64,000 nt of DNA from Laguncularia racemosa. Its lineage: Eukaryota > Streptophyta > Magnoliopsida > Myrtales > Combretaceae. The notes under the pieces are model-generated. The model ran no database searches and was not told the DNA's origin. It worked only from the letters and a program-made list of their open reading frames with translations. Below, one piece after another: positions 47,501-55,930 of this stretch (the first letter of the stretch is position 1; each line of letters starts with the position of its first letter). The DNA lies in NCBI GenBank assembly GCA_037954665.1, contig JBBMOL010000073.1:434001-498000 (forward strand), given 5' to 3'. A program made the position numbers and the translations under genes.

Positions 47501-50500
47501 TTTCCCACCTGATGTTTTATTTCCTATAGCTCACTTCAACATTTTACCAAACTACCCTTACTATTCTAAATGTACTATTTACACCCGTACACTTAATACT
47601 CCACACTACACATAGACAACTCCTACTACATACAATCCACATATGGCAGATCACAACATACAACACATGCTAACACAATACAACAAAATCACTAAGAATA
47701 CAATCAGGATAGGTTTGGGCTGAGTTCAGTAAATTTGATACTTGTCTTGTTACCCTATAGGGTCACCTGAAACTTATCCCAAACCCTATAAGGTTTTTTA
47801 CCAAGTACCCAAAACCCACTCAATAAGCTCGATAAGCAACTTGATTCTCGACCCGCTACCCATTATTATTATTTTTTAATATTTTATTATTAGTTTTAAG
47901 TCCTTACTTATTTATTATGACTGTAGTTGCAAATAAATAAAATTTACACTTTTAACATATCTAATCATATTTATTTCAATATTGTTCCAAAGTCTAGAAC
48001 TTAGTTTTTTTTTTTTAAATTGAAAACTAATTAATAAACAATATAGTAATATTTGTGTACTTAACTGAAAAAAAGGGGGGGGGGGGGTTGGTTGGGGTTG
48101 GGTTCTAGACGGGTTTAATATTTGTTCCATTACCTGTTCCAAACCCTATAGCATTTTTTTTTTTTTTAAAACCCATAACCTATCTCAAACCTTATAGGGC
48201 TACCCTATAGTGTTTTAAATGGGTTAGAAACCCGACAGTGACCCACCTAGTTACATCTTACATCACATGCACAAGATACTGCTGTTACAAATATATGACA
48301 ACATAACATCAATCCTCAAAGGAAAGAGATAGATGCCTCTTATAGGCCTTTAATAAAGGCATATGAGCTCTCAGGTACGTATGATCATTAAACTGGACTT
48401 CTTGTCCACAAGTCACCTTGTTGCCTAAAGAATTTTTGACATCTCAAAGCCCATGGATTTTCTTTCTCAAGAAGAATAACAGTTTACTGTCAACAAAATT
48501 CTTCTTGCTTGAGAACTATCAGTGTCTCTAGGCCCTTGGATTGGTACTGTCTAAAATGGACCTACTTCAATATTAAATAAAGTATTATATTGTGTCTGAA
48601 AATGTTCTCTGTAACTGCAGGATGACTTGAAGGCTATGGTTGAAAAGTTTTTGCAATTTGTCATCAAGAATCGTCATGTCAACAGGGAACCGGAAACTAT
48701 TTTACAGGCTTTCCAATTAGCTGTGGTGAGATTTTCCTTCACTTTGGCTGTGTTCCTAACTTGGGTATTCCAGTCATCACTGCTAAGGCCCTTCTGGTAC
48801 CTACTTATTGAGATGAAGGGGGCTGTCTGGGTGCATTTCTGTTTTTCTATTGTCAACATTGGACTTAACGTTAAAAAACTTTTCAACTTTTGGATGTGCA
48901 ATTCTTTTTGCACCATAAAGACAATTGTGGTTCTTTCCTTACTCCAATTCCAATGAAAGCATGTATTTTCACAAAAATGATATATTAGGGTAACTTTCTC
49001 TTAAGATAGTGACAATCATGGACATCTTTTGTGGTCATTGGTTCCTTTGATTGTCCTTACTCATAAGGAAAAAAGGTGATATAGAGGCACCATTTGCTTC
49101 CAAAAGGCCTTCATCTTTTGCTTTCATTCTTGTGAAAACTGACCAAGAGTTAAGTGGATTGCATAGTTGCAACAAATATTAACTTCATACTGAAAAAATT
49201 TATCTTGCTGTCCTGTCACTGCTACTTTTTTAATACATAATATATATTTTGCAAATTTAATATGTGCCTACTTTGCATATGTGGTTGATAAGTTTTGCCA
49301 AAGTACAATTTTAGTGTACTGAGCTTGCCAGGATGTCTTGCCATTGTTTCTAAATGTTTTAATAGTTTGCTCTCTTTAAAATTTAGTGCTGGACTTCTGC
49401 ATCTTTGATGAAGAAAAAAATACGTCACAGAGAGTCCATTGACCTTGCCGTAGAGCATTTGAACTATCACTGCAAGAAAGAAGAAGTAGAGCAAGTGTAT
49501 TCAATGCTGCGAGATCTGAAAAAGATGTTTCTGCAAGATATGGGAAATCTTGGAATGGCACAATCTCCTGAAGTGACCAATATTGTTGACCTGGTGCAGC
49601 CAGGTGCAAATTCTCCGCATTCAGCAAGTGCTTGCCCCCAAAATAGTGAAGCTCAGACTGGGGATTTGGCACTGAACCAACATAGCTCAAATAAGGAGTT
49701 TTGTACTGCACGGATATTGGAACATGAGTTTGAATTGGCAGGAAAAGATACCTCTAAAACTAGCGGAGAAATTGAGACAGCATTGCAGAAGCAGATCAGA
49801 GAGGAGCATGAGACAGGAAAGAATGCTGCCTGCACTAGGTACAAATCATTGAAAGTGATGCTTGAGAATCGGCAGAGAGTGGAGGCATCCATTATACGCC
49901 ATGTGCATCAGCAGGATTCATTGAGAATGGATAAGCTCACAATACTGGATAGAGATTATGCTAAGAAACTAGAACATATCAAGAACTTGTTTGTTGCTGA
50001 GCTGAAAAAACTTGAGGAAAGCTTTGTTGCTGCAATGGAGAAAGCTAGGCAGGAGCAAGCTTCATCGATAGATGGTGGACAGGGGCTACAAGCAGGTCTA
50101 ATGATTCCTGAATCTCAGCAGGGTGTTAATAATCTGGATAGAAATGATGCTTCTAATAGCATAAGGGTGTGTTTAAGTCCACAAACTCTCCCAAGTGAAG
50201 CTATAGCTGCTTCCAGCCCCGTAGAAAGAGTAACTGATCCAGTCAGGATTGATGGTGAGCATTGTGAGTTAAATGCACACGCATCAGAGGGAGCAGTGAT
50301 CTCTGGGTTTGATCGAGGTGCTGGGATTGGTTCTGGAAGCGGTCTAGAGAGTGCAGAGCATTTGAATTCTTTGCCCGTGGAAAATTCTCCTGATCAAGAT
50401 GTTTCATTGCCTGTTTGTGCAACTGTTGTTAGTGCTGGTCTGGAGAAGGCCACTTCTGTAACTTTGCCTGCATCCGAGGAACAATTACACCATGGACCCA

Positions 50501-53500
50501 CATTGAGTATAACTGAAAGAGAAGTGTCTTTGAATGTAGCTGAAACTGAGACAGGAGTGTCCTTGGATGTAACTGAACCTATGGTTGCTACTGCCACTAA
50601 TATTGCTGATGGTGCAGTGCCAGTGGATTCAGATTATGATCCTCCATCATTTGTGTGTGAAGCTGTTCCTTGTACTCCTTTGGAAACTGTTGTTGCATTG
50701 GTAGAGCAAGTATCTGACAGAGCCATGTCCAATGAGCCTGATGTTGAGGTTCCATTGACTGCATCAACAAGGAGTGTGGATGGCAATGTTGCCACTGCTA
50801 ACCCTTCATCTGAAAATGCAATTCATGATAGAGGGATGACTGATGTATCTGAGGCACATGCCCTGCCAGATGATATGTCACCATTTGTTTGTTCAGATGA
50901 TGATCATACTCTCAACACTAGCCAAAGACTCTTAGGAGTATCTAAAGATATCAGGGCTGGTGATGACCCAGAGGATGTGACCTTGCTGAATCCATCGTCA
51001 TCAGAGATGCATATCAATGATGGACCTGTATCTGAATTACCTGAGAATGTACAATCTATTGGAAATCCTGCGTGCAATGTAAATCAACAATTGGCATGCC
51101 TACTTGATGGACAACTACAACAACAATCACTTGAAACTTCAATTCCTCAAGTTGAAATTGTTGCTATTGATAGAGAGACTCAAGCTGTTCCTAGAGAAGT
51201 TCATGATAGTCATATAGTTGACACCCAGACTGACAATGGATGTGCTGTTCATCAGAATTCTGATTCCAGAAACTCAATGTTGGAGCAGTCATCAACCACT
51301 TCCCATCAGGAGCCTTCTGTCCATGTGTCCTCAGATCAAGTATGCAACTTCTCATCTTCACTATATATGAACTTTTTGTGACCTCATGTCTTAAGCTCAA
51401 AAAGGAAACTACTTGCATTTTTCTTTTATGCTGTCATTATGATTAACTGAGTGGAAGCATATTTGAAAAACAAATGAACTTTCATATTTTACTTGCAGTG
51501 TGGTGATAGCAAATAGCAAAGTTACCTGAAATCAATAATTGACTGTCTTGGGACCTTCTTTTCATAATACATAGCAATTCAGGCCTCTCTATTATGTCAG
51601 GATTCTCTCTCTGGGCTTAGAGCAAATATTGGATGTCCATCAATCTTAATGCCTGGCTTTAAGCTGTTTTCCTTGTGTCGCTCAAGTGTTTAGAGATTGA
51701 TTTATATAATATATGCTTTACATGATCTCTGATTGTATGGATGGTTACCTCAGCTCTGCATGGAAGGTCAGGTTTTGATCCAAAGGATTGAGACCCATAT
51801 CAATCCATCAAACGAGGCAGGCTTGCAGTCTGCTGTGAGTTCTACTCCATGTACACCATTTGTTCTTCATACTGGGGCATCAGGTTTTGCCAATGGCACA
51901 ACTTTATCTCCTGCCCCAGAACCTAGAACTCGTCCAGCGGAGATTTCGGTTGCACCATTAAACAGAATGCCCCTGCAACACTACCAAAATCCTCTTCAGT
52001 ATGAATTGGACAGACTTCTTCGTGACATTGATTTTACAGCCAAGGAACATGAAAAGACGGTTAGTTGCTGGTATAATATTCTATCATAGAGGTTTCAACT
52101 ATTGTTTTCTTCTTCTGAAAGAAAATTTCTTTGAGCAGAGGATGCGCTTGAAATCTGACTCTGAAAAGGAGATAGAGGAGGTTGTTGCAGAGATACAGAG
52201 GAAGTATGATAAGAAATTACAGGAAATTGAGGTAGATTTTTTGCAGAAGACAGAGGAACTAAAGTCAAACCACAGCAGAGTCCAGATGAACAAAATACTG
52301 GCTGATGCTTTCCGAGATAAATGTATGGAGCCAAAGGGATCACTGGCACGAGGGGCACATGGTAAATAAGTTTTTGTGCATTTTATAAGTTGTTGGGTCT
52401 CCACTTGTTCACTTTCTGCAGGACAAACTGGATGTGATACATCTAATGCATAGATTAAAAATGATTTTGGTTCGACAGTACAAAATTTGGATAAATTATC
52501 CCCTTTCAGATTATGATTACTAGGAAATTTCTGAATTCTGAGATATATATAGCTATTATTATAATTTCATTTCAAGGCAAGGATATGATTTAGGATTTTA
52601 AGTAGGGTGGTCACTAGACTCTACCATTTCCAGAAGAACCCTTAAAAAGGTGAAGTTCAGCATTTATGACCTTTTGATGTCAGCATACGGCTTAAAGTTT
52701 TGGTATGGCGCTAAGTTAGTCATTTTTCTTTGATCAACATACTAATATTCAATTTAAAACAACGTACTAACATTTATTAAGTGTTCAATAAGCTGTACAA
52801 AATGTTGATTTTATGGATCTTTCTAGCATCCTTTTGTTACCTGCATTTTGTTTTCTTTATATTCTTAATTAGATCTTTTTAGAAGTGTTGCACAGTTAAC
52901 TGGTCTTATTTGTATCTCACCGCAACAATGCTCAAGCTCTGTACCTCTAGTTGGGGTCTTCTATATGGTGTCTTATGTGTCTAATCTGTATGTTTTCTTA
53001 AAATAATAAATGTTTTTTTTTTTAAATTAATAATTAAATATTCTCTCTTGTATTGTCTTTTGTAAAGACTAAAGAAATAGCGAAACAGTAAAATGTTGAA
53101 ATAAGAGGAAGCCTAGAAAGAGAGTATCATAGAGCAGAATAGAAGAGTTGATATCCAGTGTTAAACAATCTCGTTATCTTCAGGTAAAGTTGATGTTCCT
53201 CTGAAGGTCTTGAAACGTGCTTTGTGGAGGCTCCATTGGTGTAGGTCAACATGTATGAATGAGATAGAGATAGATTAACAAGAAAGAAATGAAGAAAGGA
53301 AAGCAAAAAGTCATGCACCAATGCCTGTGCCCCTTCATGGACACATGCACGCACACCCTATACACTTCTGTGCAAAGGCGTTCACACACATGCAAGCGCA
53401 CACATTACAAACGCTACTTGTGCCAGTGGAAACATATATGGAGAACTGCAAGGAATTAGTAATTTCTGTCAGAATAATATGTTTGCCTATGCTGGGCTTG

Positions 53501-54894
53501 TAGCTATCTCTGATGTGTGTAGAATGACATGTGAATTTAAAGATATTAGACTGAGGATATTGTTTAACTAACTAACTTCACAAAGGTTTCATGAATTCTG
53601 ATTTGTATTGAGTGCTGCAAAGAAGCTCAGGGCTACTTTCATTTCTATCCTACTAAAACATAATTCCAAGATGTTTTGTAATGTTGAAAAGATTTAAAGA
53701 AATGGGGGAATGCACAATTGTCATGACTTCTAGTGACTCAAGTCTTTCAATTCTGAAATTTTTGTCTCTATTATGTTATTTTGTTAAGTGGCTTCTCCCT
53801 TATTAGCTGCAGGAGAAATATGTCGGCAAAATGTTTCTTCTTATAAACAACTATTCAATGTGAACTTAGATTTGTGATAGCTTATGCTATCCTGCCAAAA
53901 AGAGAGAGAGAGAGAGAGAATCCTGACATTTAAAAGAGCTTTAACCTGAATGAAACCTGGAAGTTATTGGTTCGGAACGGATAGAACTAGTTTACAAGCT
54001 CATTTTTATTAGAGCAGGCTGATCAGTTGGGATTAGCAGGACTGATGTGTATATGTGCAACATAAAGGCTGCAACCCCCCCCTTTCCAAATACATTTTTC
54101 TAGAAGCATGGAGATTTTATTTATTTATTTTTGGATTAAATCCTTCTTTATCAAGAAGTAGCTAGTTTATTGTAGTTTCCATTCCTGCAGACACCATATC
54201 CAGTTATGCACGGCAGCTGCTCTCATCATCATTGCAACAAAATGCTCCATTTACTCCATTGGATCCTGGTTCCTTGTCTGCTAGTCTTTCTCCAGGCAAT
54301 GTTAGGTCTACTGCAGCATCCACTCCTAGTATTGCCCAACCTGGAATGCGTAATGCTATGGCTCCATCTGTACAGACAGTCCATGCATCAGCTATTATTT
54401 CTGGTGCTGCATCAGGATCGCCCCACATCAGTCATGGGATTCCTCCTGTGGTAAATGCTCAAGTCGGAAGTCAACCTTTTTCACCTTCCTCACATGTGCA
54501 ACCTTTGGGACCTGCCTCACTTGCATCTGCCCGAGCTATTCTTTCTACTGTCCCATCACTTAATATGCCAACTCAGCAAGGTAGTACTATTCCTATTTCT
54601 GGATCCTTTCCGCATTTTTCATCCCCGACAACACCATCCACCCTCCAGGCTGGTCTTTTTGCCCCCACTAACTCTGTTGGGGGACTTCCACTTAGGAATA
54701 ACCCCATATCAGCTATGGAGCTGTTAATGGATGTTTCTAGCCGACGGATAGCCAGTCCAGCAAGCAACTTTTCTTCACAGTCAATGGCTCTTCCTAAGCC
54801 GGTTATGTCTGTAGCTAACGCACCCCATGGTGGAAATAACCCAATGAGCACCAACCCAACTCCTGATGTTGTTTGCTTATCTGATGATGATTAA
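29024..54894 (+). CDS. MOM1: MOM1-like transcriptional silencing protein (12 coding exons)
   Basis: Exon model: 29024-29552, 30275-30878, 31308-31448, 32346-32493, 34243-34416, 34836-35757, 35921-36078, 48621-48725, 49387-51339, 51754-52059, 52139-52361, 54191-54894. All junctions are GT-AG and in phase; the sum is 5967 nt, 1988 residues plus stop. Arabidopsis MOM1 is about 2000 residues. MOM1 maintains transcriptional silencing of repeats in the nucleus, largely without changing DNA methylation. Domains: basic Ser-rich N-terminus; SNF2 C-terminal lobe (about 425-660); conserved helical block (about 840-990); acidic region; coiled coil, probably CMM2 (about 1660-1745); C-terminal VVCLSDDD. 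The PHD, chromodomain and N-terminal ATPase lobe seen in longer homologues are missing, so no ATP-driven remodelling is expected. Exon 3 boundaries and the exon 10 start (51754 or 51772) are least certain. Confidence 0.85.
30275..30878 (+). CDS. MOM1: MOM1 exon 2: acidic linker with internal repeat
   Basis: Encodes about residues 177-378 (DDHGDFTTQNEYRADQ onwards). Two tandem ~39-residue modules are visible: PDKAEANVMADNAERAGSNS with LEPKLPDEANLRTSNGAIC, then PDKAEAIVMADDAKAAG with SLEPKLSDDANLRMSDGTIC. No fold is recognised; it is probably disordered. The donor is ttttgag|gtaaaa. Confidence 0.75.
31308..31448 (+). CDS. MOM1: MOM1 exon 3: linker ending at a vestigial PHD start
   Basis: Encodes GEAEVGVSCTLDEQSNKDSQ through VTRGEQDMSSVCKLGRKFL. 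The last residues match CKLGGKLL, which in longer MOM1-type proteins is the first zinc-ligand segment of a PHD finger followed by CCDG. Here the exon stops and the next coding exon is SNF2 lobe 2. The acceptor (ggatag) was chosen to keep frame with exon 2; ttgtgttag five bases upstream is an alternative that would break it. Confidence 0.6.
32346..35757 (+). CDS. MOM1: MOM1 exons 4-6: SNF2 helicase C-terminal lobe
   Basis: Exon 4 (32346-32493) gives EYWVPVHLSNVQLEQYCATF and DPVGALRDVLITNRK. Exon 5 (34243-34416) gives CCDHPYLVDHSVYGLLTKDL, GIKASGKLELLYKMLSEFKN and RGLRALILFQ. Exon 6 (34836-35757) gives GDILEDLVRPKFGENSYERV, SIKLSSVDVVIIYSSDWNPA, CSCTVEERVL and INHMLLMWGASYLFTKLEEF. This is the helicase C lobe (motifs IV-VI region) in its MOM1 form. 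DWNP is kept, but the canonical arginine-finger motif QxxxRxxRxGQ is replaced by LQKMTIESQCEQIK. Exon 6 ends in a basic stretch DKKRRKLA, a likely nuclear localisation signal. Confidence 0.85.
33191..33872. mobile_element. MULE-like MITE with long inverted termini in intron 4
   Basis: The left end (ggaaaataatacttttagct, then acctactttttatttgag and aaccctttttt) is matched by the reverse complement of the right end (ggaaaaagtacagttttagt, acctacttttttattt, aacccttttttc), giving an inverted terminus of about 65-80 bp. The flanks ttttgttaaa and ttttttccaa agree at 7 of 10 positions, consistent with an old 9-10 bp duplication. The interior is AT-rich with no transposase. Confidence 0.65.
33590..33734 (+). 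mobile_element. 5'-truncated LINE 3' end inside the MITE
   Basis: The segment ends ttttttattaatgaaaatct...atccaaaaaa, like the 3' UTR and tail of plant L1-type LINEs (cttttctttgtacc...ttattaatg). It is flanked by a perfect 9 bp duplication gaccaattt (33581-33589 and 33735-33743). Only about 145 bp is inserted, with no coding part. Confidence 0.6.
35921..36078 (+). CDS. MOM1: MOM1 exon 7
   Basis: Encodes STEPAILSVRRTQGTAEGNV through HDAQRSLYLFLKPEVSRLCE, TLDLP. The sequence continues directly into exon 8 (DDLKAMVEKFL) across the giant intron. The junction falls between codons, and the family reads on without extra residues here. The donor is ttaccg|gtataa. Confidence 0.85.
36587..37063 (-). 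repeat. 3' LTR of the gag-only element
   Basis: Starts tgttttatagg and ends ggccatagca (plus strand). Aligns along its length with 46610-47183 at roughly three quarters identity by eye, with small indels. Confidence 0.65.
37068..37860 (-). pseudogene. Gag remnant (C-terminal two thirds) of the gag-only element
   Basis: The minus-strand reading, with stops and frameshifts, gives LELSSFHLEGDKQL and LERDRPHSTWKEFKNQLCLR then FGP. This is the Ty3/Gypsy gag core (compare HLEGEAQLW...TWEEFK..L..RFGP). A zinc knuckle GFCFNCDE.CSTGHKCKKLF follows at 37260-37205; the aromatic position is now a stop. After a short acidic tail (EPEVICAYVN) the frame ends at the purine tract. A gag particle protein without pol could only move with proteins from other elements. 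Confidence 0.7.
38077..39552 (-). pseudogene. Copia 1 reverse transcriptase and RNase H
   Basis: Well preserved. Segment 39552-38875 has KWIFTMKYKADGSLERYKAR, LVAKGYTQKYGVDYQEIFSP, NAFLHSDLNEEIYM, LYGLKQSPRAW and the catalytic YVDD box (VLIVYVDDIITTGND). Segment 38865-38443 continues YQKLVGKLIYLAHTQPNIAY, AAYRVLHYLKG, AYTDANYAGS and RRSTTGYYTFVGG. Segment 38439-38077 is RNase H with SSAESKFRA, DNKSPINIAHN, HIEIDRYFIKEKL and LTDVLTKGL. Only single stops separate the three segments (for example near 38872), so decay is mild compared with the Gypsy elements. Confidence 0.88.
39553..41030 (-). pseudogene. Copia 1 integrase and linker
   Basis: Segment 40204-39530 is the integrase C-terminal/linker region (KGCKCYHPLFRKFFISADVT, FAETPPFF, LPIVVRKGTR, YPLSHYVLLKHLSPVHKRFI). 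Upstream text (40389-41000) has the catalytic core with frame changes: LFTTHHVLTH at 40592-40401 and a decayed FCDVCKFAKHTRVSFP-like region near 40850. Frames shift several times. Confidence 0.75.
41032..42143 (-). pseudogene. Copia 1 partial gag and protease
   Basis: Gag starts abruptly at about 42130 with AHDIAQVYEIKVKTRATKQG then NLWQELDHYRVFEMKHLEDA and FLVGLNPKFDQVQIQILGKE (42021-41785). The zinc knuckle near 41650 reads CTYYKKSRHTKEKC, with the second Cys replaced by Tyr. Protease (41517-41032) has WIIDFGATDHMTN where active copies have DSGA, then VLHVPKLLASLVSIQKLTNN. The first roughly 100 gag residues are missing. A 13 bp repeat, atcatgagctttt (42112-42124 and 42138-42150), marks the junction. 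Confidence 0.8.
42333..42506 (-). pseudogene. Gag N-terminal piece of the gag-only element, between the two Copia insertions
   Basis: The minus-strand frame reads MLCTKRIKLREGLMRKRKEA, then TKTRVDAQIDGIQAS and GQGARTKKML. It has the charged, helical look of a gag N-terminus and lies in the right place and orientation, but similarity alone would not identify it. Confidence 0.4.
42507..42719 (-). repeat. 3' LTR of Copia element 2
   Basis: 213 bp; near-collinear with 46336-46546, sharing atttctacataagatg, cctatttatagatagta and aacattattacaccaa. Confidence 0.88.
42749..46030 (-). pseudogene. Copia 2 pol remnant (protease, integrase, RT, RNase H)
   Basis: RNase H at 43006-42749 (YSDNKSSLNIVKNPVQHERM, KHVRMDRHFIKSEIEEG, IFTKRLSKHIF). 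RT C-terminus at 43558-43172 (SQFQRLVGRLTYLSLTQLDL, GINHILKYLKGTPNKSLF, TEAFVDAD). RT palm text at 43560-44100 with frameshifts. Linker at 44666-44205 (LRKERRSCIQYPITNYVIQY). Integrase region at about 44700-45560. Protease region at 45884-45555 (LRDTFFVPKLQYNLLSASKL, MLWHRHLDHPSFH) with a degraded active site (IIDTRASDHMC-like) near 46030. There are more stops than in Copia 1. Confidence 0.78.
46031..46320 (-). pseudogene. Copia 2 minimal gag remnant
   Basis: After the primer site the minus strand gives MSDSTQKIEELTLGSKLGSY, LLEDSFHRTQNSIPL and TMVQQLLS, then within about 100 bp reaches the gag-protease linker (SSTTIAQSG). The gag core and zinc knuckle are absent, so the element could not form its own particles. 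Confidence 0.55.
46324..46335 (-). promoter_or_regulatory. Primer binding site of Copia element 2
   Basis: The minus strand reads tagtatcagagc right after the 5' LTR, one transition away from tggtatcagagc, the initiator tRNA-Met site of plant Copia elements. Confidence 0.85.
46336..46546 (-). repeat. 5' LTR of Copia element 2
   Basis: 211 bp; partner of 42507-42719. It is followed by gccat, the partner of the target duplication gcaat. Confidence 0.88.
46594..46607 (-). promoter_or_regulatory. Primer binding site of the gag-only element
   Basis: The minus strand reads ttggtaaagagcca two bases inside the right LTR, close to ttggtatcagagcca (tRNA-Met type). Confidence 0.6.
46610..47183 (-). 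repeat. 5' LTR of the gag-only element
   Basis: Starts tgttataggattg and ends acatggca. Longer than the left copy because of scattered indels. Confidence 0.62.
47700..48256. repeat. Short repeat-rich insertion, possible hAT-like MITE, with 14 bp G run
   Basis: Words such as accctatagggt, aaaccctataagg and aacccgacag recur at both ends in opposite orientation (47750-47860 and 48140-48240). Around 48075-48088 lies a long G run. Ends resembling taggtttgggc and taggtgggtc are seen, but I could not define a target duplication. The intron sequence 47184-47700 and 48257-48620 shows nothing further. Confidence 0.35.
48621..48725 (+). CDS. MOM1: MOM1 exon 8
   Basis: 105 bp, encoding DDLKAMVEKFLQFVIKNRHV and NREPETILQAFQLAV. 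It resumes the conserved helical block interrupted by the giant intron. Donor gctgtg|gtgaga. Confidence 0.88.
49387..51339 (+). CDS. MOM1: MOM1 exon 9: helical block end and long acidic region
   Basis: Starts CWTSASLMKKKIRHRESIDL, AVEHLNYHCKKEEVEQVYSM, LRDLKKMFL, completing the conserved block. A Lys/Glu-rich coiled-coil-like segment follows (LQKQIREEHETGKNAACTRY to FVAAMEKARQEQASS, about 49780-50060). After that come some 420 residues of acidic, Ser/Thr-rich, poorly conserved sequence, probably disordered. It is the largest open stretch in the window (1953 nt without a stop), good evidence that the gene is under constraint. Donor atcaa|gtatgc. Confidence 0.9.
51754..52361 (+). CDS. MOM1: MOM1 exons 10-11: CMM2-like coiled coil
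   Basis: Exon 10 (51754-52059) ends LQYELDRLLRDIDFTAKEHE KT. Exon 11 (52139-52361) reads RMRLKSDSEKEIEEVVAEIQ, RKYDKKLQEIEVDFLQKTEE and MNKILADAFRDKCM. The heptad-like pattern over about 85 residues and the MNK.LADAFR.KCM ending fit conserved MOM1 motif 2, which in Arabidopsis self-associates and binds the PIAL1/2 SUMO-ligase-like proteins. The intron between them is only 79 bp. The exon 10 start could instead be 51772. Confidence 0.8.
52362..54190 (+). other. MOM1: MOM1 intron 11
   Basis: 1.8 kb, donor catg|gtaaat and acceptor cattcctgcag. It contains a (ga)n microsatellite at about 53899-53919 and an ac/gc-rich patch at 53340-53405. No conserved protein is seen. Confidence 0.75.
54191..54894 (+). 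CDS. MOM1: MOM1 exon 12: Pro/Ser-rich tail ending VVCLSDDD
   Basis: Encodes about 234 residues starting DTISSYARQLLSSSLQQNAP. It is rich in Pro, Ser, Gln and Ala and ends TPDVVCLSDDD before TAA (54892-54894). The hydrophobic-acidic ending VVCLSDDD has the form of a SUMO-interacting motif. Overlapping open frames in other phases are shadows. Confidence 0.87.
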
Positions 54895-55200
54895 CATGAT
54901 GTTCTATGGTAACCATTCTTTCGTGATGGGTTTCAAGATGTCATTCCTGGAAGCATACGCAATGCTTGAGAGGTTTTCCTAGGAAGAAACTCTCCATAGA
55001 TGTAAGAAAGGCATGTTCTGCCTATTTTACGGGTAACATGCTTATGTACAGTTTGTATGATATATCTTTTGGTAGTGAAATAGCAGGTTGTAAAATTTGT
55101 TTTGATGTGCCTTACTGTTGCAATCTGATCTTCAATTTTATTAAGCATAATCTTGTCTGGTTATTGTCGTAGGTGCATACTTGCTTAGTACATACGATAA
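54895..55200 (+). other. MOM1: Probable 3' UTR of MOM1-like gene
   Basis: No coding potential. T-rich and tgta-containing upstream elements (54995-55150) precede a possible cleavage area near 55150-55210. The end is not defined by a strong aataaa signal. Confidence 0.4.
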
Positions 55201-55930
55201 ACAAATGAATGCACTTAACTCTTCTTTTAGGGGTGGATGAGACACTGGTCTTTTGTAATTCCTTTAATCATGTGGATTGTCTATAGACGATCTTAAGTTT
55301 GGTCCATGAGAACAAGGGGGCAACTAGGTTAGCAGTACAGGAACTGGACAGCATCATAAATTGGTTTGCATATGGATTTTTGTTATATGCTTAATTTATA
55401 TAAGAGAGATAGAGAGATGATTTATAAATATGGTGTGGAGTTGACTTTTAAAATTAGAGATATAATTATTTTGTTTGTACCATTATAAGGGTTTATTTAT
55501 TTATTTTTTGGTGCAACTCAAACAATAGACTAACGAATTTATCTAGTGTTATATCATTAAATATAGCAATCAGACGATATCTATATTTTCTTATCCAAAA
55601 GACATCTAAATATCTTTTATTAATCTACACCTTGCTACTCAATCGCTCCTCAGGTAGTTTAATCCATTGGAAATCTTAAATCTTTAAGCCCCTTTTTCTT
55701 AGTTTCAACTACACTTTGAAATTTTTTGCTATTTTTAACGGGAGCTAATAAAAGATGTGAAGGCTTGGGGTTAGTTCCTTAGGATCTTAATAGCTGTTTG
55801 GATGGTCGAACAAAATTTCCATCTTAATTTAGTAGACTCAAATTGACTACTAATTTCACGTGCAAATTATAAGGGCCCTACCTCCCTTAAATTCTAAATG
55901 CTTTAACTTACTTAGAATTTTCTTAAAATT
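55200..55930. other. Intergenic AT-rich stretch
   Basis: No gene is recognised. It lies between the gene's 3' end and the LINE fragment; its right part may be the LINE 3' UTR. Confidence 0.4.

Larger units (their letters stand above)
36079..48620 (+). other. MOM1: Giant intron 7 of MOM1 (12.5 kb) with nested retrotransposons
   Basis: Donor gtataa at 36079 and acceptor ctgtaactgcag ending at 48620. The other introns are 0.08-1.8 kb. Almost all the excess length is the LTR-gag-LTR element and two Copia elements, all antisense to the gene. Native intron sequence remains at 36079-36586 and from 47184 to 48620. Confidence 0.85.
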
